From: Apostichopus japonicus
Taxonomy: Eukaryota; Echinodermata; Holothuroidea; Aspidochirotida; Stichopodidae
Direction of reading: 5' to 3'
DNA: 64,000 nucleotides
Assembly: GCF_037975245.1 (NCBI RefSeq)
Contig: NC_092581.1
Coordinates: 20,980,303 to 21,044,302, forward strand
Shown in pieces: positions 20,248 to 63,084 of this stretch; the stretch's first letter is position 1; every line of letters begins with the position of its first letter. The translations under genes and the position numbers were made by a program. The notes beneath the pieces are model-generated. The model did not search any database and was not told the origin of the DNA. It was given only the letters and a program-made list of their open reading frames with translations.

Positions 20248-22229
20248 AGGAATTTGTCCAGAATCGCCACCTTTGGTGGGATCGAATGGTTCTACTTTTG
20301 TACGATGAACCTTTTTTTTTTTATGAAACAATTAATTCATTGTCTATATCACTGCTGGTTTACTGCCATCATAATACTTGAAATTTTTATAAGGAACATT
20401 AGTTGATCAATCTGCACAATAATACCGTTTAAAAGATATCTTTGTCAAGGGAAATCAATCTCTCTTTATTTCTTATAGGAGAAAGCAAATTTACTTCAAG
20501 ATAGGTTTAGCCTTTAAGATGAACCTAGTATGAAACTTGTTCACGGAACAAGGGGAGCTACATTGTGGGCAAGAAACCAAATGTTGAGTGTGTCAGGGTC
20601 AAGTGCTGCGGCTATATACAAACACTTTCAGATGTTATTAGTATCATGAACGCTTTACGGTGCCAATTTGCCGGCAATATGCCTACGTGCAACTATGAGT
20701 GTCCATAGTGCTGAAACAGTCACATGCATTGAGCCATGATTCGGAAATTAAAAAAAAAAAACAAAAAAAAAACATAACCTTTAGGATTGTTTTTGGCTTC
20801 ACGATTAAACCTGAAACCTGATTAGTTCCCTTATAAAGAAATGCTTGTTTTTGTGTGGAATGTGGCAGTTCAGTGTTGAAAAGTATAATAAAAGAGTTAT
20901 ACTTTCCTTCCAAATGTATGGACGAATTAATCGGGAGGGGGGGGGGGGGGTATCAAGCTGCACTAAACAACAAAATCATAGTTTCCTACATGTTTAGAGT
21001 TTAAACTGTAATAAAGCTGATTCTAAAGACAAACCTTATATGGTTTAATCCGCCAGTATGCAGAATATTATTTGCAGTTATCAGAGTTGGGTCTAAGGAT
21101 GGACCCAGGCACACAAATTATAAACATTTTGGAACCTAATAATTAGCTAAAATCCATTCTCTTTTAAAACAGGTTGCATAGTGGGGAAAATTTGGCGCTT
21201 ACGTGTGATCCGATAATTTCTTTATGCACCACTAGAAGTGTATTGGCGTCAACCAGGCACTAGTCCGTGCCAGGAACCCTCTTCTGAGATATGTTGGGTC
21301 CACCATTGGTTATGGTACAATTAATACGCAAAAAATCCCACAACTGAAACATCTGAAAGCAAAAACTTTGGCTGTGTTACTTGCCTTCAAAGTGAAACTG
21401 GATATATAATCGTCATGAAGTTTGACCTTCTTATACTTATCTCACTTTTACAGTTCTGCTACATTCCTCTAAATATTCTCTTTCTGAATATTCTTGTTTT
21501 TTACAACCTTCGTTAATGTTTTTGAGAGTAAGATGGTGCTGGTAAATCTGTCCTTATCATAGAAATAGAGAAAAAGTTTTTTGGTCTTCATATATTTATT
21601 TCTGGAATGATATTCATAGGAGATAAGACAGCAACTAATCACAATTCACGAATCAAATATGTTCTTCAGTCTTGCTGGTGAAACAAAACATTGTTGAAGA
21701 ATTGACAAACAAAAGAAAAAGAAAATAAGAAATGTGATTAGTTATAAAAAATGAATTTATTTGCATACATTTCTGTAATTTACATATGATGATGCATGCA
21801 GCATCACGTTTAAGATTAAAATATACATTATGAGATATTGTTTGTTTCTCATTGACTAATTAATAAGTCACCAAATTAATTCATATTAAACTTTAATAAA
21901 CCCCTAGTCCCTACTTTATATAGTTTAACCCTTGGTGCTACCACAATCCCTCCATTTAAACCTTCAAACAAAATGTAGGGGAAATTAAAGCATGGAAAGT
22001 AAAGCAAATTGTGAGAAGGACACAGAAATAAATGTGTAAGTGAAATTATTTTAGACTTCTTAATATTAAAGTATGTGTTATGTTTGTTCTATTTTCCTTA
22101 TTATTTGATCTGTTCTCACATACTAGATTTTTAGATTATTAAGAAATTAAAAAAAAGAATAAAAAATTAATTACTCCTTGATCTCTTTTTGTTTGTTCTC
22201 TTAGTGGCTAAATTTGCATGACAAATATG
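20248..22229. other. Intergenic, no gene seen
   Basis: AT-rich sequence with A-runs at about 20750-20775 and a G-run at about 20936-20950. No ORF with recognisable content on either strand. It may contain 3' UTR or far flank of either neighbouring gene. Confidence 0.4.
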
Positions 22230-23231
22230 ACAGACAGGAGATTATCTGATCCATAATCTGATCTATTATCAGATAGCTGTCTAGCAGTCTCAGGAGATTA
22301 TCTGATCTATTATCAGATAGCTCTCTAACAGTCTCAGGAGATTATCTGATCCATAATCTGATCTATTATCAGATAGCTGTCTAGCAGTCTCAGGAGATTA
22401 TCTGATCTATTATCTGATAGCTCTCTAACAGTCTCAGGAGATTATCTGATCCATAATCTGATCTATTATCAGATAGCTGTCTAACAGTCTCAGGAGATTA
22501 TCTGATCCATAATCTGATCTATTATCAGATAGCTGTCTAGCAGTCTCAGGAGATTATCTGATCTATTATCAGATAGCTCTCTAACAGTCTCAGGAGATTA
22601 TCTGATCCATAATCTGATCTATTATTAGATAGCAGTGTAGCAGTCTCAGGAGATTATCTGATCTATTATCAGATAGCTCGCTAACAGTCTCAGGAGATTA
22701 TCTGATCCATAATCTGATCTATTATCAGATAGCTGTCTAACAGTCTCAGGAGATTATCTGATCCATAATCTGATCTATTATCAGATAGCTGTCTAGCAGT
22801 CTCAGGAGATTATCTGATCTATTATCTGATAGCTCTCTAACAGTCTCAGGAGATTATCTGATCCATAATCTGATCTATTATCAGATAGCTGTCTAACAGT
22901 CTCAGGAGATTATCTGATCTATTATCAGATAGCTCTCTAACAGTCTCAGGAGATTATCTGATCCATAATCTGATCTATTATCAGATAGCTGTGTAGCAGT
23001 CTCAGGAGATTATCTGATCCATAATCTGATCTATTATCAGATAGCTGTGTAGCAGTCTCAGGAGATTATCTGATCCATAATCTGATCTATTATCAGATAG
23101 CAGTGTAGCAGTCTCAGGAGATTATCTGATCTATTATCTGATAGCTCTCTAACAGTCTCAGGAGATTATCTGATCCATAATCTGATCTATTATCAGATAG
23201 CTGTGTAGCAGTCTCAGGAGATTATCTGATC
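22230..23231. repeat. Tandem array with alternating long (about 56 bp) and short (about 44 bp) units
   Basis: The core is CAGTCTCAGGAGATTATCTG followed by ATC(CATAATCTGATC)TATTATCAGATAGCT, then CTCTCTAA, GTCTAG or GTGTAG. The 12-bp CATAATCTGATC segment is present in long and absent in short units, and the two often alternate. ATCTGATCTATTATCAGAT is a near-palindrome, so each unit can fold back. Confidence 0.93.
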
Positions 23232-23976
23232 TTATACGATCATCCCATCAGTACACACTGTTATTTCCTATTCTCTGTTTAACTCATTAACTAATCACTA
23301 CCCACTCACTACAAATGAACAGAATGTGAGAAGAAAATTGCATACAAATGACAAAGGTTAATAAAAGTGACAGAAAAGGAATGTTTAATACCAAACCCAG
23401 ACATTTAGTACAGAGATTTTTCTGTAAACCAACCCTGTAAATATTGTGCAAAAACATTTATGAAAGCACCCAAATGAAGAATCAATGTGTCAAAATTTAT
23501 CTTAAATTTACCTTTTTACTATTTTTGTCACAGAGATGTTGTTCTTTCATACTTTAGGATTTTTTTTAACAGATCTTAAATATTTTCACTTCCCTTCCCT
23601 ACCCTTACCATTCACCACCCAAAGAGGCTTCAAACACACTGAACGAGTCATCATCACAAAGGTATCCTTTCAGTCTGTGCCTCACAATACCTATCCATTC
23701 CCCTCCCAAGCATTGAAATATCCACCCTCTACAATCGTTTGTCCTCATAGACACATTTCAAGAACAATAACAAATCTTCCTGAGGTGGTTGGTCAGGCTC
23801 TCTCACGTTGGTTGTCGTTAATGAACCTTTAGATGTCTGACAAGTTCTCTTCATTCTTCCCCAGAGATTGAAAACTACAAAAGCAACCATTTTAACTTAT
23901 CTATACAACTTCATTAAAGTTGTTCCTTTAACTTATCAGAGATGTTCACATACCAACCATCTCTTGCATATTAAAA
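23232..23976. other. Intergenic, no accepted gene
   Basis: A 98-residue plus-strand ORF (23536-23832) has no recognised motif and unremarkable composition, so it was not called. Otherwise AT-rich. Confidence 0.4.
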
Positions 23977-24691
23977 TCATTAATATTAATAACTTTAGTT
24001 TACTCTTGTAAAATATCTTCATTAATATTAATTACTGTAGCTTACTCTTGTACAATATCTTCATTAATATTAATAACTTTAGTTTACTCTTGTACAATAT
24101 CTTCATTAATATTAATAACTTTAGTTTACTCTTGTACAATATCTTCATTAATATTAATAACTTTAGTTTACTCTTGTACGATATCTTCATTAATATTAAT
24201 TACTGTAGCTTACTCTTGTACAATATCTTCATTAATATTAATAACTTTAGCTTACTCTTGTAAAATATCTTCATTAATATTAATTACTGTGGCTTACTCT
24301 TGTACAATATCTTCATTAATATTAATTACTGTAGCTTACTCTTGTAAAATATCTTCATTAATATTAATAACTTTAGCTTACTCTTGTACAATATCTTCAT
24401 TAATATTAATAACTTTAGCTTACTCTTGTAAAATATCTTCATTAATATTAATTACTGTGGCTTACTCTTGTACAATATCTTCATTAATATTAATTACTGT
24501 AGCTTACTCTTGTACAATATCTTCATTAATATTAATAACTTTAGCTTACTCTTGTACAATATCTTCATTAATATTAATTACTGTGGCTTACTCTTGTACA
24601 ATATCTTCATTAATATTAATTACTGTAGCTTACTCTTGTACAATATCTTCATTAATATTAATAACTTTAGCTTACTCTTGTACAATATCTT
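23977..24691. repeat. 42-bp tandem array, about 17 copies
   Basis: The unit is ATCTTCATTAATATTAAT(AACTTTAG or TACTGTAG)(C/T)TTACTCTTGTACAAT. Two variants intermix. As 42 is a multiple of three, open frames of up to 149 residues arise; they are not genes. Confidence 0.95.
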
Positions 24692-25460
24692 TGGCTTTTT
24701 GCTATCTACATCATTTGTTAGGTAGAACACAAACATGAAAACTTAAATGAATTCCAAAATTCCATTATGTACCCTTCTCTCACCTCCTGCCCCTCCCCTG
24801 CCCTTCCAAATTCCAACCTTGGATTAAAAGATATAATTCAATTAAGTGACACTTATTCTTTACACTTCAGTGACCAACAACTTAAATAAAAGATGACTTA
24901 ATACTCACAGAATGCATAACTTAAAACTTGCTGGGCAAGTGAGGCTTCCACCACATACAATACTACTTTACCAAAAAGGGTCTAACATTCACTTTAAATA
25001 GTATACTGGTTTGGTTAAGTTAGGTCCCATGGGCTTTATGTATTTACTCTGATGATGCGAACCAAACAAAACACTCTCTTTTTCTCCCCAATTAAATGTA
25101 GCAGCATAAACTTTCTCATGACCAGACAGTGAATACACTCCCTGTAAACTTTACCCTTATCAAATTAGTACTGTAGGAAAGTCCTTTTATGTTTCTGGCA
25201 GCCTAACTAGTAAAAACTATTCTTTTCAAATATTTAAGTTTGTCATCATGTTGTTTATTTAAAAGCCTCTTCATAAATAATCCGCACTAAGGCATCAACG
25301 TTAAACCTTTGAAACAAACAGAGTTTTCAAGAGGTTGAAGTTTTACTTATATTGTCAAATATGATCAATTAATGTGCACGATGAATTAGTTTCTCTAGTT
25401 GGTACATTCATTACTTGTATATTGAATATTCATAAAATCTATTTCGATGACATTATTGAC
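24692..25460. other. Intergenic, nothing recognised
   Basis: AT-rich unique sequence between two arrays. No coding potential or signals noticed. Confidence 0.4.
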
Positions 25461-26015
25461 TTTCATGGTGGTCATACAACTGTTGAATTTATTGATAACA
25501 TTGTTAAAACTCTTACTTACTTATGTACTATCCAGATGGTTTCATGGTGGTCATACAACTGTTGAATTTATTGATAACATTGTTAAAACTCTTACTTACT
25601 TATGTACTATCCAGATGGTTTCATGGTGGTCATACAACTGTTGAATTTATTGATAACATTGTTAAAACTCTTACTTACTTATGTACCATCCAGATGGTTT
25701 CATGGTGGTCATACAACTGTTGAATTTATTGATAACATTGTTAAAACTCTTACTTACTTATGTACCATCCAGATGGTTTCATGGTGGTCATACAACTGTT
25801 GAATTTATTGATAACATTGTTAAAACTCTTACTTACTTATGTACTATCCAGATGGTTTCATGGTGGTCATACAACTGTTGAATTTATTGATAACATTGTT
25901 AAAACTCTTACTTACTTATGTACTATCCAGATGGTTTCATGGTGGTCATACAACTGTTGAATTTATTGATAACATTGTTAAAACTCTTACTTACTTATGT
26001 ACTATCCAGATGGTT
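25461..26015. repeat. 79-bp tandem array, about 7 copies
   Basis: The unit begins TTTCATGGTGGTCATACAAC and ends ACTTATGTACTATCCAGATGG. It is nearly invariant except TACTATCC/TACCATCC. The high identity suggests recent expansion. Confidence 0.96.
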
Positions 26016-26496
26016 TTTATACTTTGTGTGATTCCTTATGGGTGTTGTCAAAGGTAACACCTCTATTACTAACCAAATCAACTCTTTAGTAGAGCTATCA
26101 AATATAACAGCATTTTGTTAAGATCCCTACAGAGCAACCAGTCTCCTAACAAAAGCCCCCCCCCCTCTCCCTCTCCCAACCAAAAAAAAAACAGCATCCC
26201 AACCAAAAAAAACACAGCAGCAATGATGTGTGGTTGCAGCAGACACTACAGAGGTCCATCTGGCTCATATAAATGACTGTTTATTGTACTTAAACTCCAA
26301 ATATAAGCCATGTTAGCTTTTTAATAAAGCAAATACCAATATTGTTACTTTAAACTAGCAATTCTTGTCCAAAATGTTGTAATTTAATGTAATTGAAAAG
26401 ATAGTTCAGAGGTCAACTTAAATGTGTATAAATGAGTATAGTCTAAGCATTCCAGTGAAATTTACAGTCGATACCTTCTACATACCAATATTGAGA

Positions 26497-26554
<58 letters not shown>

Positions 26555-26780
26555 GTTGATACATTTGGCCCTAACTGTGAACTTGCAGCAAACAATGCAC
26601 GTCATAGACATAGCTATCACATACACATCACAGGAGGTAGACCCAGGTAATGAGTGTAACCAATCAGATAACAGAAAAGTCAAAAATACAAATCATTTGA
26701 ACTTCTCTTTTCGTCCCTATATTTGTATTTTGTTTGTTGTTTGTTTGTTTTGTTTTTGTTTATTGTGCCCCTGCCTGAGG
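26016..26780. other. Intergenic with a (TA)n run
   Basis: Contains a TA microsatellite at about 26499-26551, and short C and A runs at about 26155-26212. No gene recognised. Confidence 0.5.
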
Positions 26781-27129
26781 AAGGGTTATGGACAAAGGTG
26801 AGAACCAACTACAACAGTGAAAGAAAAGGGAAGGGTTCTGGACAAAGGTGAGAACCAACTACAACAGTGAAAGAAAAGGGAAGGGTTATGGACAAAGGTG
26901 AGAACCAACTACAACAGTGAAAGAAAAGGGAAGGGTTATGGACAAAGGTGAGAACCAACTACAACAGTGAAAGAAAAGGGAAGGGTTATGGACAAAGGTG
27001 AGAACCAACTACAACAGTGAAAGAAAAGGGAAGGGTTATGGACATAGGTGAGAACCAACTACAACAGTGAAAGAAAAGGGAAGGGTTCTGGACAAAGGTG
27101 AGAACCAACTACAACAGTGAAAGAAAAGA
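26781..27129. repeat. 50-bp tandem array, 7 copies
   Basis: The unit is AAGGGTTATGGACAAAGGTG followed by AGAACCAACTACAACAGTGAAAGAAAAGGG. Variation is limited to TTATGG/TTCTGG and one CATAGG. Very homogeneous. Confidence 0.97.
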
Positions 27130-27506
27130 AGTTCACTTGATAGGAAATATGAAAATATAAATACTTCATCATTGTTGTTGTTGTTGAATTACATCAGTCT
27201 GGGTGTAGGAGCTGATTAACACAAACAAGATGAAGAAAGCTATGCACAGAAGAGAGAGATGCAAGCCATCCAAAAACGAAACAAAGTTACAAGTGAAGCA
27301 TTACTCCCTGATATCAGCAAATATCTGAATAAATTGACACATATTTTTGTATCACCAGTGAATATTTCTTGCATCATTCTGTAGTTGAAGTTGAAATATT
27401 GTTCACCCATACAAAGATAAAAGTTCTGGTTTTACTGAAAAGAAGTGAACCAATTTAAGAGAGGTTTACCTTCATGTCCTGTAGTAACTAAATAAACCAA
27501 ACCAAT

Positions 27507-27665
27507 ACTAGTGAAAGCAACAGTATAACTAGTAAAAGCAACAGTATAACTAGTAAAAGCAACAGTATAACTAGTAAAAGCAACAGTATAACTAGTAAAA
27601 GCAACAGAATAACTAGTAAAAGCAACAGTATAACTAGTAAAAGCAACAGTATAACTAGTAGAAGA
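27507..27665. repeat. 21-bp tandem array, about 7-8 copies
   Basis: The unit is TAACTAGTAAAAGCAACAGTA. Degenerate single copies (AACTAGCAAAAGCACCAGCA) recur nearby at about 27822-27848, and related AAAGCAACACC words continue into the next array. Confidence 0.92.
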
Positions 27666-28059
27666 AAAAGCATTTTCCTATTTGACATAAGTTTGCCTTC
27701 ACTCACTCATGAGGTGATTTTATCCATCCTGGGGTCCAACCTGTACAACTGTCAAAGTGTTTCTTAAAGGTACAGGTTGTATTTTTACTGAAAGAACTCA
27801 ACCAAGTAAAGATAGTAACATAACTAGCAAAAGCACCAGCATAACTAGTGAATGAATATATGTCATTCCATTTGAAGCATGTTTTCTCGTGACTCATAAA
27901 AGTGTTTTGAGTACCTTTCTGAAGTCCAACTTAAACATAAAAACTTTCTTGAAGATAATGTTTCTTTTTTTAATGAAAGAAATATACCTCATTCATATAT
28001 ACAATAACTTAACAAACAACACCAAAGCTGGCAAAAGCAACACCTGTACTAACAGCAAT

Positions 28060-29225
28060 GACACCATGACCAGAAAAACAACACCACAGTTATCAAAGCA
28101 GATACATGACACCATGACTGGAAAAACAACACCAGTTATCAAAGCAGATACATGACACCATGACTGGAAAAACAACACCAGTTATCAAAGCAAAGCAGAT
28201 ACATGACACCATGACTGGAAAAACAACACCAGTTATCAAAGCAAGCAGATACATGACACCATGACTGGAAAAACAACACCAGTTATCAAAGCAGATACAT
28301 GACACCATGACTGGAAAAACAACACCAGTTATCAAAGCAGATACATGACACCATGACTGGAAAAACAACACCAGTTATCAAAGCAGATACATGACACCAT
28401 GACTGGAAAAACAACACCAGTTATCAAAGCAGATACATGACACCATGACTGGAAAAACAACACCAGTTATCAAAGCAGATACATGACACCATGACTGGAA
28501 AAACAACACCAGTTATCAAAGCAGATACATGACACCATGACTGGAAAAACAACACCAGTTATCAAAGCAGATACATGACACCATGACTGGAAAAACAACA
28601 CCAGTTATCAAAGCAGATACATGACACCATGACTGGAAAAACAACACCAGTTATCAAAGCAGATACATGACACCATGACTGGAAAAACAACACCAGTTAT
28701 CAAAGCAGATACATGACACCATGACTGGAAAAACAACACCAGTTATCAAAGCAGATACATGACACCATGACTGGAAAAACAACACCAGTTATCAAAGCAG
28801 ATACATGACACCATGACTGGAAAAACAACACCAGTTATCAAAGCAGATACATGACACCATGACTGGAAAAACAACACCAGTTATCAAAGCAGATACATGA
28901 CACCATGACTGGAAAAACAACACCAGTTATCAAAGCAGATACATGACACCATGACTGGAAAAACAACACCAGTTATCAAAGCAGATACATGACACCATGA
29001 CTGGAAAAACAACACCAGTTATCAAAGCAGATACATGACACCATGACTGGAAAAACAACACCAGTTATCAAAGCAGATACATGACACCATGACTGGAAAA
29101 ACAACACCAGTTATCAAAGCAGATACATGACACCATGACTGGAAAAACAACACCAGTTATCAAAGCAGATACATGACACCATGACTGGAAAAACAACACC
29201 AGTTATCAAAGCAAAGCAGATACAT
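28060..29225. repeat. 46-bp tandem array, about 25 copies
   Basis: The unit is ACATGACACCATGACTGGAA followed by AAACAACACCAGTTATCAAAGCAGAT. A few units carry an extra AAGC before AGAT (about 28185, 28236, 29208). Otherwise nearly invariant. Confidence 0.97.
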
Positions 29226-30154
29226 GCTGAATTATTACTGAATTATAAGGACGACCAATGACGGAACATGTTTTTGAATTAAACTCTAAAGCATTTAAAT
29301 TTTTGCTTTGATTTTCATACAATTTAGATGATTATTATTGATATGATATTTTAATGAATATTGAGTCTGGATATTAATTCAACACTAAGTCCTTTACAAT
29401 GAAGATCAACATTTTTAGCACCTTCCAATGAGTGAAGGTGGACAAGCAGGGTAGGATTAAATACGTTTCAGGGGTGGGGGGGAAATGTGGGGTGTGGGAG
29501 GATGTGGGGTGTGGAAAGGATGTGACATGTGGGAGGCTGGGGAGGATGTGGGGGGTGGGATGGTAGGGACCTCAGAGGATGTGACTGAATTCCTCTCAAC
29601 TAATTATTTTGCTCCATTGGAACAGATGTAAGATTTAGTTGTCATCATGATCTTTGGCTCCCTAGCAACAAACTTTTCTTTTAAAATTTTCTAAAATGAT
29701 TGGAAATGAAATTTACTTGTAAGGTAAAAACTCATAACACTGCCAGCTTATAGTGTTAGAATTCATAACCTGCCAAAGCAAGTTTAGAGGATGTCTTTTG
29801 CAGGATGTTCATTATGAAACTGACAAAGGACAAATTAAAGCAGCTTTGTCCATAGTTTTGGTTGAAAAAAAAAAGACTTACCAATTTCAAGGTGATAATG
29901 GAAGCTCATTGATAAATTCATGAGACATGTGGATCACAAATTTAAAAATATCAACATAATTAAGAAGTCTAGATGTCACTAAATACACCTGGTAAGAAGA
30001 GGATCTTTTGTGGATATTACTTTCATAGATCTCAGAAAAAATAGTTTGTAATATACTCTTGAACTATAGAAAAATCATTCACTTGGTGGTCATCTATTAG
30101 ACTTTCAAACTCTACATGCAGCTTCAACTATAACCCTCAAGTAAGATACTCTCC
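29226..30154. other. Intergenic, G-rich patch, no gene
   Basis: A GT/GA-rich purine stretch lies at about 29470-29570 (GATGTGGGGTGTGG repeats). The rest is AT-rich unique sequence. Confidence 0.4.
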
Positions 30155-30302
30155 CCAGGAACATGACCCCCTCCAGGAACATGACCCCCCCAGGAACGTG
30201 ACCCCCCAGGAACGTGACCCCCCAGGAACGTGACCCCCCAGGAACATGACCCCCTCCAGGAAAATGACCCCCTAAGGAAGATGACCCCCTACAAGAAGAT
30301 GA
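30155..30302. repeat. 16-17 bp tandem array
   Basis: About nine units of CCAGGAACATGACCCCC with variants (CGTGAC, AAGATGAC). On the minus strand it makes a Gly-rich frame, not a gene. Confidence 0.9.
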
Positions 30303-30769
30303 CACTAGACTAAAAAGAAAAAAAAAAGAGTAAAACCAGGATTACAGCACAGAATGTTCAGAAATGATAAATGCCCAGATCCCAAATCAACACTGCATGT
30401 AAACAAATTGAACTAATGAACAGGGTTGTGCACACTTACAAGTAATGAAAACATTTCACGGTTCAAAAGGCACATGTCAAACGTGACTTTGTCCAGCTTG
30501 TTAAAAGTTTACATCATTCGGACTCAGGAATGTCCTGTGACGACATTATTGAAATCCTGATACTCCAATAAAGAGGGGGAGGGGAGGGGATTTTATTTCT
30601 TTCCTTGAAACCTTTGCAGATGTTGGATTTTGCATGAATAGGATTTGGTAGACTAAAGCAGATTTTTAGTGCCTCAGTATTCTAGCATACTGTAGTTGTA
30701 CACCATCATGGATATGAACAAGTATCTTACTTGGTTAGTTTGGAATCTATGATGACAAAGAAGTCATCT

Positions 30770-31125
30770 AGTACAGTTGTGCCTCATGGACTTAAAATAA
30801 GTGTGAGTACTCAAGTACGTTGGGAAATAGAGTACAGTTGTGCGCTTACTCTGCCTCATGGACTTAGAATAAGAGCGGGTACTCAAGTACGTTGGGAAAT
30901 AGAGTACAGTTGTGTGCTTACTCTGCCTCATGGACTTAGAATAAGAGCGGGTACTCAAGTACGTTGGGAAATAGAGTACAGTTGTGCGCTTACTCTGCCT
31001 CATAGACTTAGAACAAGTGCGGGTACTCAAGTACGTTGGGAAATAGAGCACAGTTGTGCGCTTACTCTGCCTCATGGACTTAGAATAAGTGCGGGTACTC
31101 AAGTACGTTGGGAAATAGAGTACAT
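30770..31125. repeat. 72-bp tandem array, about 5 copies
   Basis: The unit includes GCCTCATGGACTTAGAATAA and GCGGGTACTCAAGTACGTTG, then GGAAATAGAGTACAGTTGTG. Because 72 is a multiple of three, overlapping ORFs of 133 (+) and 112 (-) residues result. They are mutual shadows of the repeat. Confidence 0.93.
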
Positions 31126-33942
31126 TTTCTAGTGCAAAATTTGAGTACTTGTACCTTCAGCGTTATACTTGTAGGTCACATATGGAGGGAAGTGTTTCTT
31201 GCATTCATATCCATTAGGTTGTACTGATATTACAAGTATGACAAGTACTATTGGAATCATGACATGACTTATACTCCCTGAATCAGTTCTGTCTCTTCTC
31301 CTGATGTTATCTTTATCACCAATTCTCTGTCTTTTAGTCCTCTTGATATCAACATTCCTCTTTTCACAAATTTTTCACACTTGTTTTTGCTATATCATCT
31401 CACTGCACAAACCCTAAACATCAAGCCATTTGTACAGTACAATTCCTTGTTGTTAAATTCAATGCCCACTGCATCCATAATACCTAAAGTAGATTCTAAA
31501 GTTAAAATTAAGTGATAATAATATTGAAAAGGTGAAGCAGGCAGCAAGTACAAAGCCCCTATTGATACAGAAGCTATTACCAACAGATATACAAAGTATT
31601 TAATCCCAATAGACAACAGAGTTAAGGTAACAACCTTTCCTCTCTTTGTCATTTAATGTCTAAATTATGCTATTGTTTCCCTCAATTTTACTCCCCAAGT
31701 AGAGTTATTGGATTGTTTTTGTTAATGGACCTGTAAGCTTCTACAGAGCAAATATTACTGTGAAACAATAAACAAAAGAGGGCGATATGAATATTTGTTA
31801 TTGCATACGCATGTAGTGATAGTTGCATATGATTGGTTCATATTAACAAGAATTTTCAATCTATTCAGTCAACCATTTGTTTATCACGATGAAAGAAAAT
31901 TCTAATAGCTAATGTTGGAAGGGACCCCCCTCCCCCTCCTTAATGACCATTCAAGTTTACTATAATATAAAATATTATTGTGATTGCTAAATGTTAGCCA
32001 ATTTCTTCCATCATGTAATGTGAAAACACCACTTTAAATTTTGGAAAGCAAGAAGAAACAGGCAAATGAGAGTGAGTATACATGGCTGTGATAATAATAA
32101 TAGCAATAGGTTGCCTTGTGCTGTACATTCTTGTTCCAGCAAACTTTACAACAGAAAAGTGTAAACTACCTTTGAAATGCCAACTATTGAAAAAATTCTT
32201 TTAAATATTCTCTATATGAAATCTGGCTCACCTACCCTTCAACTTCTGCACACAATATATATAAAGAAGCCAATGAGTGACCAAAATACCTTGACTTTGC
32301 TATACAGATACAACAGTAAATGAATTGAAGTCTTAATTATTAAGATAAACACATGTTACTTTATCAAAAGTGAAGTGTGACCACACAATGTAGTATCTTG
32401 TTTTCTACTGAACCATCAGTGTGCTGTACGCATGTCAGGACTAACTAACATGATAACACAGTATCACTGGCCAAAAGAAAAACATAACTTTTAACAGTAA
32501 TATATAATAATAACAATATGTCTAAAAAAAAACTAACATAAAAGCAAAGGAATGAATTAATATGGACTGCTACCTGTAAAAAGTAATTTAAATTGTCCTT
32601 CTTACAGTTTCATTATTAATATTCTACTGGTAATCAAACTATTTTTATTTTTTTATTTCTTTCTTTATTGTTTTGTTTTTGGGGGGTAGGGGGCAACTTG
32701 GGCAATGCAGATGACATATAAAGTGTTACTGGATCATGACTGCACACTCATAGTCTTTTTCAATTCTTTTTATGGCTTTTTGTTCATCTTTCAATTCTTT
32801 CCCCGGCTTTCTTGTTGTCGTGTTAATTATTGTGATGTACAGAATTCTGAAACTTGAAGGGGGAGGGGGGGGCACAATTGGTAATTACGTCCAATTTTAA
32901 GCTAAAGTAATTCCCCACCTTTGGATTCATTATCAGGATTTCTGTTTCATTAAAATATCATCTTGGTTTAATCAAAAAGTAGGATATTGAATTTAAAATC
33001 TTATACTTTTATACACTGTACTTCTTTATACACAGTGCTGAACAAACACTGACTAAAGTACCCTTTAAATTCATAAGCAACCGTTTCTTAAAATTAGGCT
33101 ATTGCCAAATATGAAATCATTTGAACTTCCTGTAGGTGGTAAGTGGCAAACCAAACAGCAATGAACAACACCACACAACCCTCCACCCAAAAATTAACCA
33201 TTAAATGAACCACAATTTGCTAGGCTAGGTGCATGAATGTGTGTCATCTGGGCTATGAAAGTTGTCACTGCATTTTGCTTTGGAAAGCAACTGACTCCTC
33301 TCAAGATTTTGAACATCTGTTAGGTCACTGAAGTAATAAATTAACAAGCTAGTGTCGGTTAAAGCATACTTGATGTTAAGGTATACTAAGAACAAACAAC
33401 CCTCACAAGAACACTACAATTTGAACCCAATCTTTTATAATTTTAACAAAACTAAGGTTTAGCGATAACTTTCTCATATTCTTGCCACCTCCCGCCCTCC
33501 ATTATTACCCTATCTCGCTGATGAAGTCCAATCATAGAACATCAGATCAGGTAGTGAAACCACTAGAATTTAAATACATATTAATTTCTTTAAAACTTGA
33601 GGTATATGGAATTAAATGACCTCTGGCATTTGAAACCAATCTTTATGCAAATCTCCCATTTCAAGATGTTGTTTCTACCGACACGATGCTTTTAACAGCC
33701 ATCTTGCTTTTCATCTGGCAAGAACATTTTGCAGGATCTCAAGCCCCGAGTCGCTGTCGATTTCTGGGCCTCGCTGATTAACGTCTCTCTGTCAACTCTT
33801 TTACAAGTTTGGCAATTTTTCCTCCAATCCACTGAGTTACATGAGATAAGACCGTACCTCATTTTCTATCTCAATCCTGCTCTGATGATATCACCTGGTT
33901 TCTCATTATTCCCCACTTTCTCCGCCTCTCATTCCTCTGATG
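31126..33942. other. Downstream flank and likely 3' UTR of the mannosidase gene
   Basis: AT-rich, no recognised gene. Minus-strand AATAAA hexamers cluster at 32644-32669 (seen as TTTATT on the + strand), so a 3' UTR of about 1.3 kb is possible. A hydrophobic 85-residue minus-strand ORF at 31395-31652 was not accepted for lack of any supporting motif. G-runs lie at about 32682 and 32860. Confidence 0.4.

Positions 33943-63084
<29,142 letters not shown>

Noticed and set aside
23536-23832. 98-codon plus-strand ORF
   Set aside because: No domain, no convincing splice or promoter context; Pro/Ser/Thr composition is compatible with chance.
30731-31132. ORFs of 133 (+) and 112 (-) codons
   Set aside because: Both come from the same 72-bp repeat whose length is a multiple of three.
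31395-31652. Hydrophobic 85-codon minus-strand ORF as a membrane protein
   Set aside because: AT-rich DNA downstream of the mannosidase often yields hydrophobic frames. No splice sites, homology or conserved motif supports it.
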